Source of the DNA: CBDCGV01 sp965216955
GTDB taxonomy: Bacteria > Bacteroidota > Bacteroidia > Chitinophagales > JADIYW01
Assembly: GCA_965216955.1 (NCBI GenBank)
Contig: CBDCGV010000018.1
Location: forward strand, 186,001 to 250,000
Length of the DNA stretch: 64,000 bases
Reading direction: 5' to 3'
Shown one piece after another: positions 1 through 8,610 of this stretch. The notes under the pieces were generated by a model, which saw only the letters and a program-made list of their open reading frames with translations, was not told where the DNA came from and ran no database searches. Both the position numbers and the translations under genes were made by a program. Position 1 is the first letter of the stretch. Every line of letters begins with the position of its first letter.

Positions 1-1182
1 CGCCATAATTGCTCCTGTTCCATATCCTGCCAAAACATATTCGCTAATATAAATAGGTACTTTTTTACCATTTATGGGGTTAATGGCATAACTTCCTGTA
101 AATGCGCCTGTCACCTTTTTTTCTTGCTGCCGTTCAATTTCTGACCTACTATTTACATAATTTATATAGGTTTGAATTTCAACACTTTGATCAGAAGTAA
201 CTATTTCTTTAATTAAAGTATGTTCTGGCGCTAAGACCATAAATGTTACTCCAAAAATAGTATCTGGTCTGGTTGTAAAAACCTCTATGTTGTGTTTCTT
301 ATCTTCCGTTTGAAAAATAATTGATGCACCATAAGACTTTCCTATCCAATTACGCTGCATTTCCTTCATACTATCTGTCCAGTCAAGTGTCTCCAACCCA
401 CTCAATAACCTTTCGGCATAAGCGGTTATTCTCAAAAACCATTGAGTCATTTTTTTTCGCTCTACCGGATGTCCTCCTCTTTCGGAAAGACCTTCTTTTA
501 CTTCATCATTTGCTAAAACAGTCCCTAATGCCTCACACCAATTCACCCAAGATTCTGATTGATATGCCAAACGATAATGCATTAATACATCACTTTGTTG
601 CTTATCATTCATTCTATTCCAATCATCTACAGAAAAGCCGGGTGTGTTTTCATCACATGCAGCATCAATCGATTTGTTGCCATCAATTTCAAAGCACTTT
701 ATTAGTGTTTCTATTCTTTCTGTCTTATCAGTGGTATTATTGTACCAGCTATTAAAAAGTTGCAGAAAAATCCATTGTGTCCATCTATAATATACTGGTG
801 AAGCCGTGACCACTTCTCTCCCCCAATCATAACTAAATCCAATTTTATCAAGCTGTTTTTTATACGTTTCTATATTGTTTTCAGTAGTAATAGCAGGATG
901 CTGCCCTGTCTGAATAGCATACTGTTCGGCAGGTAAACCAAATGCATCAAACCCCATAGGATGTAATACATTAAACCCTTTCAAACGTTTGTATCGCGAA
1001 AAAATATCAGAGGCAATATATCCCAATGGATGTCCGACATGCAATCCCGCTCCAGATGGGTATGGGAACATATCTAAAACATAGTATTTAGGAGCTTTTG
1101 AAGTATTACTCACTTCATAGACCTTATTTTTTTTCCACTTTTCTTTAACTTCATTTTCTATTTCTGAAAAAAGATATTCCAT
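1..1182 (-). CDS. leuS: Leucyl-tRNA synthetase, 5' part (gene runs off the window)
   Basis: Charges tRNA-Leu with leucine in the cytoplasm. About 394 N-terminal residues are visible; the gene continues beyond base 1, so the KMSKS loop, anticodon-binding and C-terminal domains are missing here. The HIGH-type ATP motif is clear near residue 42 (PYPSGAGLHVGHPLGY) after a typical start at MEYLFSEIENEVKEKW. A CP1 editing-domain segment follows, including TTRPDTIFGVTFMVLAPEH and GTGAIMA, both strongly conserved in LeuRS. The start is an ATG at 1182. It is transcribed divergently from the repeat protein gene at 1327. Identification is secure. Confidence 0.96.
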   Translation of the reverse strand, partial: MEYLFSEIENEVKEKWKKNKVYEVSNTSKAPKYYVLDMFPYPSGAGLHVGHPLGYIASDIFSRYKRLKGFNVLHPMGFDAFGLPAEQYAIQTGQHPAITTENNIETYKKQLDKIGFSYDWGREVVTASPVYYRWTQWIFLQLFNSWYNNTTDKTERIETLIKCFEIDGNKSIDAACDENTPGFSVDDWNRMNDKQQSDVLMHYRLAYQSESWVNWCEALGTVLANDEVKEGLSERGGHPVERKKMTQWFLRITAYAERLLSGLETLDWTDSMKEMQRNWIGKSYGASIIFQTEDKKHNIEVFTTRPDTIFGVTFMVLAPEHTLIKEIVTSDQSVEIQTYINYVNSRSEIERQQEKKVTGAFTGSYAINPINGKKVPIYISEYVLAGYGTGAIMA

Positions 1183-1326
1183 CTTGCAATCCTTTTTTTG
1201 ATGTGCTAAAGGTAATTATACTGGATCGATTGTAAAGGGAAAAATCAAAAGTTCAAAATCTTTAAAACAAACATAATTTTATATCTATTCAACATTGCTT
1301 ATTTTTATTAAAAATTAGAAATAGTT

Positions 1327-2319
1327 ATGGGAATTTTAGATGGAATAAAGAAACTTTTTGGCAGTGCAAAAGAAACTGTTGAAGATGCAGGAGAAAACAT
1401 TGCAAAAGCTGCAGAAAATGTTGTTGATGCCGCCAAAAATGTTGGAGAAGATATTGCAGAAGGTGCTGAAAAAGCATTTGACAAAACAAAAGAGGTTACA
1501 GAAAATGTTGTTGAAGGCGCTAAAGATGCGACTGCTGGAGCTGTAGATAAAGCCAAAGAAGTGGGTGCTAATATCGCTGAGGGCGCTGAAGCGGCCGTTG
1601 ACAAAACGAAAGAAGTGGCAGGTAACGTTGTTGAAGGCGCTAAAGATGCAGCTTCTGGAGCAGTAGACAAGGCTAAAGAAGTGGGTGCTAATATCGCTGA
1701 GGGCGCTGAAGCCGCCGTTGACAAAACGAAAGAAGTGGCAGGTAATGTTGTTGAAGGGGCTAAAGATGCAACTGCTGGAGCTGTAGACAAAGCTAAAGAA
1801 GTGGGGGCCAATATCGCTGAGGGTGCTGAAGCCGCCGTTGACAAAACGAAAGAAGTGGCAGGTAACGTTGTTGAAGGCGCTAAAGATGCAGCTTCTGGTG
1901 CAGTAGACAAGGCTAAAGAAGTGGGTGCTAATATCGCTGAGGGCGCTGAAGCGGCCGTTGACAAAACGAAAGAAGTGGCAGGCAATGTTGTTGAAGGGGC
2001 TAAAGATGCGACTGCTGGAGCAGTAGACAAGGCTAAAGAAGTGGGTGCTAATATCGCTGAGGGCGCTGAAGCGGCCGTTGACAAAACGAAAGAAGTAGCA
2101 GGTAACGTTGTTGAAGGCGCTAAAGATGCAGCTTCTGGAGCAGTGGACAAAGCTAAAGAAGTGGGTACTAATATCACAGAGAGTGCAGAGGGTGCCGTTG
2201 ACAAAACGAAAGAAGCTATTTCTGAGGCAGTAGATACGGCTAAGGAAAAAACCAATGAAGTGGTTGATGGAACTAAAGATAAAATCAATGAGCTAAGATC
2301 TGACGATTCTGAAGCTTAG
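1327..2319 (+). CDS. LEA/apolipoprotein-like Ala/Lys/Glu repeat protein
   Basis: A 330-residue protein with no signal peptide, made almost wholly of Ala, Lys, Glu, Asp, Val and Gly. The N-terminus (MGILDGIKKLFGSAKETVED) is followed by amphipathic repeats of about 20 residues. They alternate AVDKTKEVAGNVVEGAKDA and AVDKAKEVGANIAEGAEA, giving a 40-residue unit. Such 11/20-residue Ala-Lys-Glu patterns are seen in group 3 LEA, YtxH and apolipoprotein-like proteins, which fold into amphipathic helices on drying or on membranes. A stress-protective role is therefore plausible but only inferred. There are no Cys or Trp residues. GC content looks higher than in the neighbours, mainly because of the Ala/Gly codons. 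The exact copy number may vary between strains or be mis-assembled. Confidence 0.8.
   Translation: MGILDGIKKLFGSAKETVEDAGENIAKAAENVVDAAKNVGEDIAEGAEKAFDKTKEVTENVVEGAKDATAGAVDKAKEVGANIAEGAEAAVDKTKEVAGNVVEGAKDAASGAVDKAKEVGANIAEGAEAAVDKTKEVAGNVVEGAKDATAGAVDKAKEVGANIAEGAEAAVDKTKEVAGNVVEGAKDAASGAVDKAKEVGANIAEGAEAAVDKTKEVAGNVVEGAKDATAGAVDKAKEVGANIAEGAEAAVDKTKEVAGNVVEGAKDAASGAVDKAKEVGTNITESAEGAVDKTKEAISEAVDTAKEKTNEVVDGTKDKINELRSDDSEA
1441..2220 (+). repeat. In-frame 120-bp tandem repeat, about 6.5 copies
   Basis: Units begin at 1441 (diverged), 1561, 1681, 1801, 1921 and 2041, with a decayed partial copy from 2161. The five copies from 1561 to 2160 are nearly identical. A higher-order 240-bp alternation is visible: successive units carry actgct (Thr-Ala) then gcttct (Ala-Ser) at the same place, in strict A-B-A-B-A-B order from 1441 to 2160. 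The unit is 40 codons, so copy changes keep the reading frame. Confidence 0.95.
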
Positions 2320-2372
2320 TTCTATTACCCTCCCATTTATACAAGGTTTGATACAAAATACATTTGGAATTT

Positions 2373-3983
2373 ATGTCCGCTAAGAAGTTGAATACATGGC
2401 TTCCCTTGTTATTCGCAACAGTTTTAGCAATGGGCATTTGGATTGGATACAAAATTCAAGATAAGAAAGATGGTAGTGGAAGTAAATCTTCTATCTCATC
2501 TTCGGGCAAACTTGATGAAGTTATCCATTATATCAAAAACAGGTATAAGGACGAAGTAAATATTGACCAACTCGAAGAAGATGCTATTTATGGACTACTA
2601 AAAAAACTTGACCCACATTCCAGTTTCATAAGTCTTGATGAAATAAAAGCAGTTGCTGAAGACATGAATGGAAATTTTGAAGGAATAGGCATCGAATTTT
2701 TTATTGTTGATGATACGATTATGGTGGTCACCCCTCTATCTGGAGGGCCTTCAGAGGCTTTAGGTATTCTAACTGGAGACAAAATCATTTACATTGATGA
2801 CACGTTAGTTGCGGGTACCGGTATCAAGAATTCGGGTGTTTTAAAGCGGCTGAAAGGGCCGAAAGGAACTGAGGTTAATGTAAAAATGAAAAGATATGGT
2901 GAAAAAGACCTCATTCCTTTTAAAATTATTCGAGATAAAATCCCTTTACATAGCGTTGATGTTGGGTTATTGATTAACAAAAAAACAGGTTACATAAAAA
3001 TCAACCGATTTAGTGCAACCACTTATAGAGAATTTATGGAAAAGCTAGACCCTCTAGCAAATACTCATAAAGTTCGAAATCTAATAATTGATGTTAGACA
3101 AAACCCGGGCGGATATCTACAAGAAGTTGTCAAAATTATTGACGAGTTACTGGATGGACGAAAAGACATTGTTTACACAAAAGGTAATCATCACCCGAGA
3201 CAAAATTATACAGCAAGAAGACCAGGATATTTTGAAGAAGGTAATTTGGTTGTGCTTATTGATGAAGGTTCAGCCTCTGCAAGTGAGATTTTGGCAGGCG
3301 CTGTACAAGATTGGGATAGAGGAACATTAATTGGACGCCGAACCTTTGGCAAAGGTTTGGTGCAAGAACAATATGGATTAAAAGACGGTTCAGCTCTACG
3401 TTTAACAGTTGCAGAGTATTTTACTCCCTCAGGCAGAAGTATACAAAAACCATACAATAGTGATGAGGGTAATTATAATGAGGAAATTCTGTTAAGACAT
3501 TTAAACGGCGAACTACTTAATAAAGATAGTATTTCATTCAATGATTCACTCATTTTTCGCACAAAATTAGAAGGTGATAGAATTTATGGCGGTGGTGGCA
3601 TTATGCCTGACATATTTATCCCTCTTGATACGACCATAGACCCTTTAAGTACCAAAATATACCAAAAAGGAATCTTAAAAAGATTTGTTTATAATTATCA
3701 TAATACAAATGGAGAAGCGTTTAAAATTTATAACTCATACGTAGACTTCCATAATGAGTATATAATCTCTGATGACTTGTTTAACCAGTTCTTAGAATTT
3801 TGCTATGAAAATGGTATTAGCAAAGATCTAAATAAATTTAAAAAACAAGCCTATCGAGAACTAACTCCAAGAATGAAAGCTCATTTCGCTAAACTTAAAT
3901 GGCATAATGAAGGCCTTTATTTTGGTTTATTACAAGAAGACGAGACTTTTAAAGAAGCGATGAAGGTTTTCTCTAATAATTGA
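2373..3983 (+). CDS. C-terminal processing peptidase (S41 family, CtpA/Prc-like)
   Basis: A periplasmic serine protease that trims or degrades protein C-termini. A single N-terminal hydrophobic segment (about residues 10-28) acts as signal anchor. A PDZ domain spans roughly 80-180 (EGIGIEF, LTGDKIIYIDD, LKGPKGTEV). The S41 catalytic core lies at about 195-345, with the GSASASE nucleophile motif (Ser about 302) and TFGKG carrying the general-base Lys (about 327). A C-terminal helical region of about 150 residues completes the usual length of about 540. I start at the ATG 2373; a TTG three codons upstream is possible but unnecessary. The substrate is unknown. Confidence 0.93.
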   Translation: MSAKKLNTWLPLLFATVLAMGIWIGYKIQDKKDGSGSKSSISSSGKLDEVIHYIKNRYKDEVNIDQLEEDAIYGLLKKLDPHSSFISLDEIKAVAEDMNGNFEGIGIEFFIVDDTIMVVTPLSGGPSEALGILTGDKIIYIDDTLVAGTGIKNSGVLKRLKGPKGTEVNVKMKRYGEKDLIPFKIIRDKIPLHSVDVGLLINKKTGYIKINRFSATTYREFMEKLDPLANTHKVRNLIIDVRQNPGGYLQEVVKIIDELLDGRKDIVYTKGNHHPRQNYTARRPGYFEEGNLVVLIDEGSASASEILAGAVQDWDRGTLIGRRTFGKGLVQEQYGLKDGSALRLTVAEYFTPSGRSIQKPYNSDEGNYNEEILLRHLNGELLNKDSISFNDSLIFRTKLEGDRIYGGGGIMPDIFIPLDTTIDPLSTKIYQKGILKRFVYNYHNTNGEAFKIYNSYVDFHNEYIISDDLFNQFLEFCYENGISKDLNKFKKQAYRELTPRMKAHFAKLKWHNEGLYFGLLQEDETFKEAMKVFSNN

Positions 3984-4064
3984 TTTTAGAGTGAAAAAAA
4001 AAGGATAGGGTTTCGTTTCAGGCATTGAAATATTTGGTTATATTTTTATAGTAAAATCCGTTTT

Positions 4065-4805
4065 ATGAAATTCGAAAAGTTTAAAACCCTAATCATTAAT
4101 TCAATAAAAAACGATGATATAAAGGGCGCTTTTAAACTATTTTTTGAAGATTCAAATTTAATAGATAATGAAAGGTCAAAAGAATTAATAGTTAACAATT
4201 CAACCTATAGTAGAATTGAAAGTTCTTATCGTCAAGGAAGTATTGATTGGGAAACAATGTCTGTAAATAAGAACAAAATCATCATTTCACTTATAGACAT
4301 TATAAATCTTGTAGAAAAAGACATAGACCTAAAACGTACAAACACTCCTTGGAATATGAAACCCTCAGTTCCAAATTCTGAAACAAAAAAGCCTATAATA
4401 ATGAAAACGTCAGATACTGATTCAAAGATTGATTTATTAGTTCAATTGTTATTAAACGATATTAGCACCTATAGTAAAATTTCAAGTATAGAAAATCTCA
4501 AGAAAGCACTATACAATCGTCTCAAATTTTTAGATACAGACTCCCTTTATAAAGCTTGGATGGTTGATGGTCATGATCCTTCAATGATTATATCATCTAA
4601 AGATGTTTCTTTTGTTAGTAATTTCTATGATGATGATGGAAATAGTAAAAACAAAAACAATACTAACAAGAAGATAATAATTCCTCACTCCTCCTACAGT
4701 AAAACTAATTATTTTACAGAATACCTTCCTGCACTCATGGATTTAGAAAAAAGGCTTGATAATTCATTAAAAGAATTTGAAAATTTAATTATTCTAAAAA
4801 ACTAA
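4065..4805 (+). CDS. Stand-alone Effector-Associated-Domain-like protein (EAD11-type N-terminus)
   Basis: A 246-residue soluble protein with no signal or membrane segment. Residues 1-90 match the pattern of the EAD11 adaptor family: an N-terminal helix followed by a GD-like turn (KNDDIKGAFKLFFED), then STYSRIESSYRQGSID, a spacer, VNKNKIIISLIDIINLVE. The same pattern, more canonical, occurs in the TIR protein at 20154. The C-terminal half (about 120-246) is Asn/Lys/Ser-rich and helical at both ends, and I do not recognise it. It carries no effector motif I can see. EADs mediate homotypic contacts in bacterial conflict systems, so an adaptor or sensor role is inferred. It stands alone between housekeeping genes. 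Confidence 0.55.
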   Translation: MKFEKFKTLIINSIKNDDIKGAFKLFFEDSNLIDNERSKELIVNNSTYSRIESSYRQGSIDWETMSVNKNKIIISLIDIINLVEKDIDLKRTNTPWNMKPSVPNSETKKPIIMKTSDTDSKIDLLVQLLLNDISTYSKISSIENLKKALYNRLKFLDTDSLYKAWMVDGHDPSMIISSKDVSFVSNFYDDDGNSKNKNNTNKKIIIPHSSYSKTNYFTEYLPALMDLEKRLDNSLKEFENLIILKN

Positions 4806-4939
4806 CTGCATTAAATAGTTCAATACGGCTATCTTTTAACGTATTTATCTAGTACAAAATTAAGCTCTTCTTACGTAAATACCTTATTGATTAGGCAGTT
4901 TTTAATTCCATGGGCTACTTACTAAAATGTAAGTACTTA

Positions 4940-6247
4940 TCATTTCTTTCTCATGAAGATATTAATAGGCACTCCGCTCAAATTAAAGTGTTCTCGCAAT
5001 CTATTTTCAAGATAATTTTTATAAGGCTTCCTTACATGATCTGGATAGTTGCAAAAAAACGCAAATGAAGGCACACGAGTAGGAAGTTGAGTAACATACT
5101 TAATCTTAATGATTTCTCCTCTATAGGCAGGTGGTTGATATTTTTCAATGGCTTTTTGCATCACTTCATTCAGTTGCGAAGTTGGAATTCTAATTCGTCT
5201 ATTTTCGTAAACTTCCAAAACTTTTTCAACAGCCTTAAATATTCGTTGTTTTTCAAGAGCAGAAATAAAAACAATAGGAACATCTGTAAAAGGAGCAATC
5301 TTATCCCTAATCTTCTCTTCAAATGCTTTGGACGTCATAGTTTCTTTTTCTACTAGATCCCACTTATTTACCAAAATGACAACTCCTCTCCTTTTCTTTT
5401 CAATCAGATTAAAGATTTTCAAATCTTGAGATTCTATTCCAAGTTTAGCATCAATGACCAACAAACAAACATCCGCTTCATCTATAGATTTAATAGCTCG
5501 AATAACGGAATAGAATTCTAAGTTCTCATGAACTTTACTTTTTTTCCGAATGCCTGCAGTATCTATCAAAAGAAAATCCTTATTGAACATTCTGTAATGT
5601 GTATGAATAGCATCACGTGTGGTACCAGCAATATCCGTTACAATATTTCGCTCTTTACCTATTAATGCGTTTACTAAAGTAGATTTTCCCACATTAGGTT
5701 GCCCTAGAATTGCAATTTTAGGCAATTCGACTTCCTCTTCTTGTCCTATATCATCAGGTATATGCTGTACGACAGCATCTAATATTTCTCCTGTTCCGCT
5801 CCCACTTATCGACGATAAAAAATAAGTTTCTTCAAATCCTAATCCATAAAATTCTGTAGCCTCTAGACTTAAATTATGATTGTCCACCTTATTAACCGCT
5901 AAAACAATAGGTTTCCCAGATTTTCTGATTTCATGTGCCATAGCATCATCTAAATCGGTAATACCCGTTTTAACATCCACCATAAAAATTAAAAGAGACG
6001 CTTCTTCTATGGCAATGCGAACTTGTTCTCGAATAGCCGCCTCAAAAACATCTTTACTTTGAGGAACAAACCCTCCTGTATCAATCACATTGAATGATTT
6101 CCCATTCCACTCACTAATGCCGTAATGTCTATCTCTTGTTACACCACTAAAATTATCCGTAATCGCCTGTCTCGCTCCAATTAGACGATTAAACAAAGTG
6201 GACTTTCCAACATTAGGTCTTCCTACTATAGCGACTGTAAAGCTCAT
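4940..6247 (-). CDS. der: Ribosome biogenesis GTPase Der (EngA)
   Basis: A double GTPase needed for maturation of the 50S ribosomal subunit. Two G domains are present, each with a complete P-loop: GRPNVGKST at about residue 8 and GQPNVGKST at about 182. The G3 motifs are DTGG and DTAG, and the G4 motifs are NKVD and NKWD. A C-terminal KH-like domain of about 85 residues follows. The total of 435 residues is normal for the family. It lies just downstream of era on the same strand with a 54-base gap, so co-transcription of two ribosome-assembly GTPases is likely. Confidence 0.97.
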   Translation of the reverse strand: MSFTVAIVGRPNVGKSTLFNRLIGARQAITDNFSGVTRDRHYGISEWNGKSFNVIDTGGFVPQSKDVFEAAIREQVRIAIEEASLLIFMVDVKTGITDLDDAMAHEIRKSGKPIVLAVNKVDNHNLSLEATEFYGLGFEETYFLSSISGSGTGEILDAVVQHIPDDIGQEEEVELPKIAILGQPNVGKSTLVNALIGKERNIVTDIAGTTRDAIHTHYRMFNKDFLLIDTAGIRKKSKVHENLEFYSVIRAIKSIDEADVCLLVIDAKLGIESQDLKIFNLIEKKRRGVVILVNKWDLVEKETMTSKAFEEKIRDKIAPFTDVPIVFISALEKQRIFKAVEKVLEVYENRRIRIPTSQLNEVMQKAIEKYQPPAYRGEIIKIKYVTQLPTRVPSFAFFCNYPDHVRKPYKNYLENRLREHFNLSGVPINIFMRKK

Positions 6248-6301
6248 AAAATATGTATCAAAGTAAACGTTATTTTTATAGTTTTTTGCCTTTTTAACTA
6301 A

Positions 6302-7204
6302 TTATTCCTTATATCCTAAAGACCTCAACATTCTATCATCATCTCTCCAATTCTCTTTTACTCGAACATATATTTCCATAAAGACTTTTTTTCCAAAGAA
6401 TTGTTCTATATCCGCTCTAGCTTCAATACTTACTTGCTTAATTTTTGAGGCATTTTTTCCAATAATAATTGGTTTTTGTGTTTTTCTATTGACATAAATT
6501 TCTGCTCTTATTCTAATAAGTTCCTCATCTTCTTTAAATTCCTCTACAACAACCTCACAACTATATGGAACTTCCTGCTTATAATTTCGAAAAATCTTTT
6601 CTCTAATGATTTCTGTTACAAAAAAGCGTTCAGGCTTATCTGTTAAAGCATCTTTTGGATAATATGCCGGACCGTTTGGTAATAAATTCAAGATTTTATT
6701 CATCAACAAATCAACATTCACATTGTTTAAAGCCGAAATTTCAAGGCAGTCTGTAAAATTAAAATCTGATGATTTCCATTTTTTAGTAAGTTCCTGTAGT
6801 TCTTTCTCTGAGTACCTATCAATTTTATTAATTACCAATAATGAAGGTATTTCTGTTTTTTGGATAATCTCAAATTCATTAGGCTGATTTTCAATGGTAT
6901 CTTTTGGATCTATCATATATAAAAAGACATCAGCATCTTCTAATGAAGTTCTTACAAAACCCATCATTGATTCTTGCATTTTATAATTGGGTTTTATGAT
7001 ACCAGGGGTATCTGAGAATACTATTTGAAAATCATCTCCATTAACAATACCAAAAATTCTATGGCGTGTAGTTTGTGCTTTTGAGGTTATGATAGAAAGT
7101 TTATCACCTACCAAAGCATTCATTAATGTGGATTTTCCAACGTTTGGTTTTCCAATAATATTTACAAATCCTGACTTATGATTTGGACCAACTTCACCTA
7201 TCAT
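6302..7204 (-). CDS. era: Ribosome assembly GTPase Era
   Basis: Binds the 3' end of 16S rRNA and assists 30S assembly. The 300-residue protein has a G domain with GKPNVGKST, DTPG and NKID, and a C-terminal KH domain (IIGKNASKIKQ) that is typical of Era. The frame stays open upstream to 7318, but that extension crosses the initiator tRNA at 7261-7333, so it cannot be coding. The start is therefore the ATG at 7204 (MIGEVGPNHKSGFV). A possible -7 box on the minus strand (tatctttg, at 7211-7218) would give an almost leaderless mRNA; this is weak evidence. Confidence 0.96.
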   Translation of the reverse strand: MIGEVGPNHKSGFVNIIGKPNVGKSTLMNALVGDKLSIITSKAQTTRHRIFGIVNGDDFQIVFSDTPGIIKPNYKMQESMMGFVRTSLEDADVFLYMIDPKDTIENQPNEFEIIQKTEIPSLLVINKIDRYSEKELQELTKKWKSSDFNFTDCLEISALNNVNVDLLMNKILNLLPNGPAYYPKDALTDKPERFFVTEIIREKIFRNYKQEVPYSCEVVVEEFKEDEELIRIRAEIYVNRKTQKPIIIGKNASKIKQVSIEARADIEQFFGKKVFMEIYVRVKENWRDDDRMLRSLGYKE

Positions 7205-7241
7205 GTAATGCAAAGATAATGCGTAAATAAAAGAAAATGCA

Positions 7242-7249
7242 TATATTTG
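7242..7249 (+). promoter_or_regulatory. Putative -7 box of the initiator tRNA promoter
   Basis: The octamer tatatttg matches the Bacteroidota sigma-A -7 consensus TAnnTTTG. It ends 11 bases before the first base of the tRNA, the right distance for a start of transcription just upstream. No convincing -33 TTG is seen at the usual spacing. Confidence 0.45.
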
Positions 7250-7260
7250 CAATCCGATAT

Positions 7261-7333
<73 letters not shown>

Positions 7334-7343
7334 CTAAGAAAGA

Positions 7344-7372
7344 GGTTGTCTAAAACAGGCAGCCTTTTTTTT
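7344..7372 (+). terminator. Rho-independent terminator after the initiator tRNA
   Basis: Inverted repeat ggttgtc/ggcagcc (7344-7350 and 7358-7364, two G:U pairs) with a seven-base loop, followed by eight T's. It starts 10 bases after the tRNA. Confidence 0.8.
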
Positions 7373-7450
7373 GGATTATCTGATCGTTATTCATCAGCTT
7401 TTGGGACAGGTAGTTTTCCAATGGTTCATAAAGGTTGGAAAGGAGATTTG

Positions 7451-7597
7451 ATGAGTGATCAAACTTTAAAATTAAACCAAACCCATATTGATAATATTGT
7501 AAATAGTATTTTATCAAGGGGAGAGAGCAACTTTATTCTTCAGGAAAAAACAGATAGAAATTTGGATAACCCTACTGAATTGATTGGCGAACCATGA
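7451..7597 (+). CDS. Small hypothetical protein (48 aa), first gene of a three-gene operon
   Basis: Starts at an ATG preceded by a good ribosome-binding site (aaaggag, 7 bases upstream) and reads MSDQTLKLNQTHIDNIVNSI, with a polar C-terminus ending TELIGEP. The frame extends upstream to a TTG at 7346, but that lies inside the tRNA terminator, so the short form is preferred. Its stop overlaps the start of the next gene (ATGA), which indicates translational coupling. No signal peptide. I do not recognise the family. Confidence 0.6.
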   Translation: MSDQTLKLNQTHIDNIVNSILSRGESNFILQEKTDRNLDNPTELIGEP

Positions 7598-8136
7598 AAT
7601 CCTTTATTTGTATAATTATCTACTTTGTTTTAACGGGTTGCTGTAATTCTTTGATGACAAAGCAAGATAGAATAATTAAAGAAACAGATGCTTTATATTT
7701 TAAGCTATATCTGAATCAATATATTATTCCTCTGGATAAAAGCGAAAATAAAGTATCCCCCAACATCTTTGAACTTAGTCTTTTAGATGGTTATAGAATT
7801 TCAACAAAGAAAGACTTTGATGTTATTCTAACATCTAAAATATTAAAAAGCAATATAGAAACCATAGACGAAAACTATTGGATAGATCGTGAATTAAAAT
7901 TTTACTATATGGATGAGGAGTACAGTGCAAATAGTAAAATACCAGTAATTAATAATGCGAAAGTAATTCCAGTTAATATAATCCCAGTCAATGTTTCCTA
8001 TACTTTAAATGAAATAGGAAATAGAGACATAAAAAGCAAAAAAATAAGAATGGAAATGGGTGACTTGGATGGAAATAGAAAAAATATTTTTTTTAGTCAT
8101 AATACAATAAGCATTGTTGACATTGCAGTTAGGTAA
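7594..8136 (+). CDS. Hypothetical lipoprotein (180 aa)
   Basis: The N-terminus has a short signal sequence and lipobox (IIIYFVLTGC, lipidated Cys about 16), so it should sit in a membrane facing the periplasm or cell surface. The mature part is mostly beta-like and polar, with no motif I recognise. It overlaps the previous gene by four bases and the next by 23 bases. The three genes are thus one tightly coupled unit, and products 2 and 3 are probably made and localised together. Function unknown. Confidence 0.7.
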   Translation: MKSFICIIIYFVLTGCCNSLMTKQDRIIKETDALYFKLYLNQYIIPLDKSENKVSPNIFELSLLDGYRISTKKDFDVILTSKILKSNIETIDENYWIDRELKFYYMDEEYSANSKIPVINNAKVIPVNIIPVNVSYTLNEIGNRDIKSKKIRMEMGDLDGNRKNIFFSHNTISIVDIAVR

Positions 8137-8602
8137 ATATTGTTTTTATGTATGCCTACTTTTAGGATTCACGAGCTGTAACAAGAAATGGTTTGTTGAA
8201 AAAAGTAGAGTTATCAAAGAAGAAAAAGGTTTTTTGATAAACTACTCAAATTTGGATACAGATTACCGTTTTATACCTGCCAAAAATGTAATAAAAGCTT
8301 CAACAATTTTGGATGATAATTTAAAACTTAAAACAGGGTTTTACCTGAGTAATAAGAATAAATGCAAAGAGTTGATTTTTTTGCAGAATAATCCCAAAAA
8401 ATATTCTGTAACCCCTTTAAAAGAGAATATTCCAATGAGACATAAGATAGACCTATATGTTCAGCCAGTAAAACTTTTATACGTTGATGGGCTACAATAC
8501 AATAAAGATGTTGAGACACACATTTTTTTGCTTGAAGGAGAACAATTATCTTTAGAGTACCAGAAAAAAAATGTAACAGTATTTTCAATAAAGGAGTTAT
8601 AG
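8114..8602 (+). CDS. Hypothetical lipoprotein (about 160 aa), overlaps previous gene
   Basis: Carries a signal sequence ending in a lipobox (LLLGFTSC). There is no ATG before the signal; the frame begins with TTG codons at 8114, 8117 or 8123, all inside the end of the preceding gene, so one of these is the probable start. The mature region is Lys- and Asn-rich with beta-strand-like segments, and a Leu/Val/Tyr-rich stretch (IDLYVQPVKLLYVDG) near residue 112. No known domain is recognised. It ends the operon; no terminator is evident. Confidence 0.65.
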   Translation: MLTLQLGKYCFYVCLLLGFTSCNKKWFVEKSRVIKEEKGFLINYSNLDTDYRFIPAKNVIKASTILDDNLKLKTGFYLSNKNKCKELIFLQNNPKKYSVTPLKENIPMRHKIDLYVQPVKLLYVDGLQYNKDVETHIFLLEGEQLSLEYQKKNVTVFSIKEL

Positions 8603-8610
8603 ATTGTTAG

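Noticed and set aside
321..755. Plus-strand frame within leuS
   Set aside because: Antisense shadow of a conserved synthetase sequence; no protein-like features.
1308..2288. A 326-codon open frame antisense to the repeat gene
   Set aside because: It is a shadow created by the repeats: biased Ala/Lys/Glu codons on the plus strand leave no stops on the other strand. The plus-strand protein has the sensible composition and start.
2347..2366. TTTG and TACATTTG before the S41 protease gene as a promoter
   Set aside because: Only eight bases separate the two elements and the box is seven bases from the start codon; spacing does not fit.
7346..7450. Longer start of the small gene at 7451
   Set aside because: The TTG at 7346 lies within the stem of the tRNA terminator, and an ATG with a good ribosome-binding site exists at 7451.
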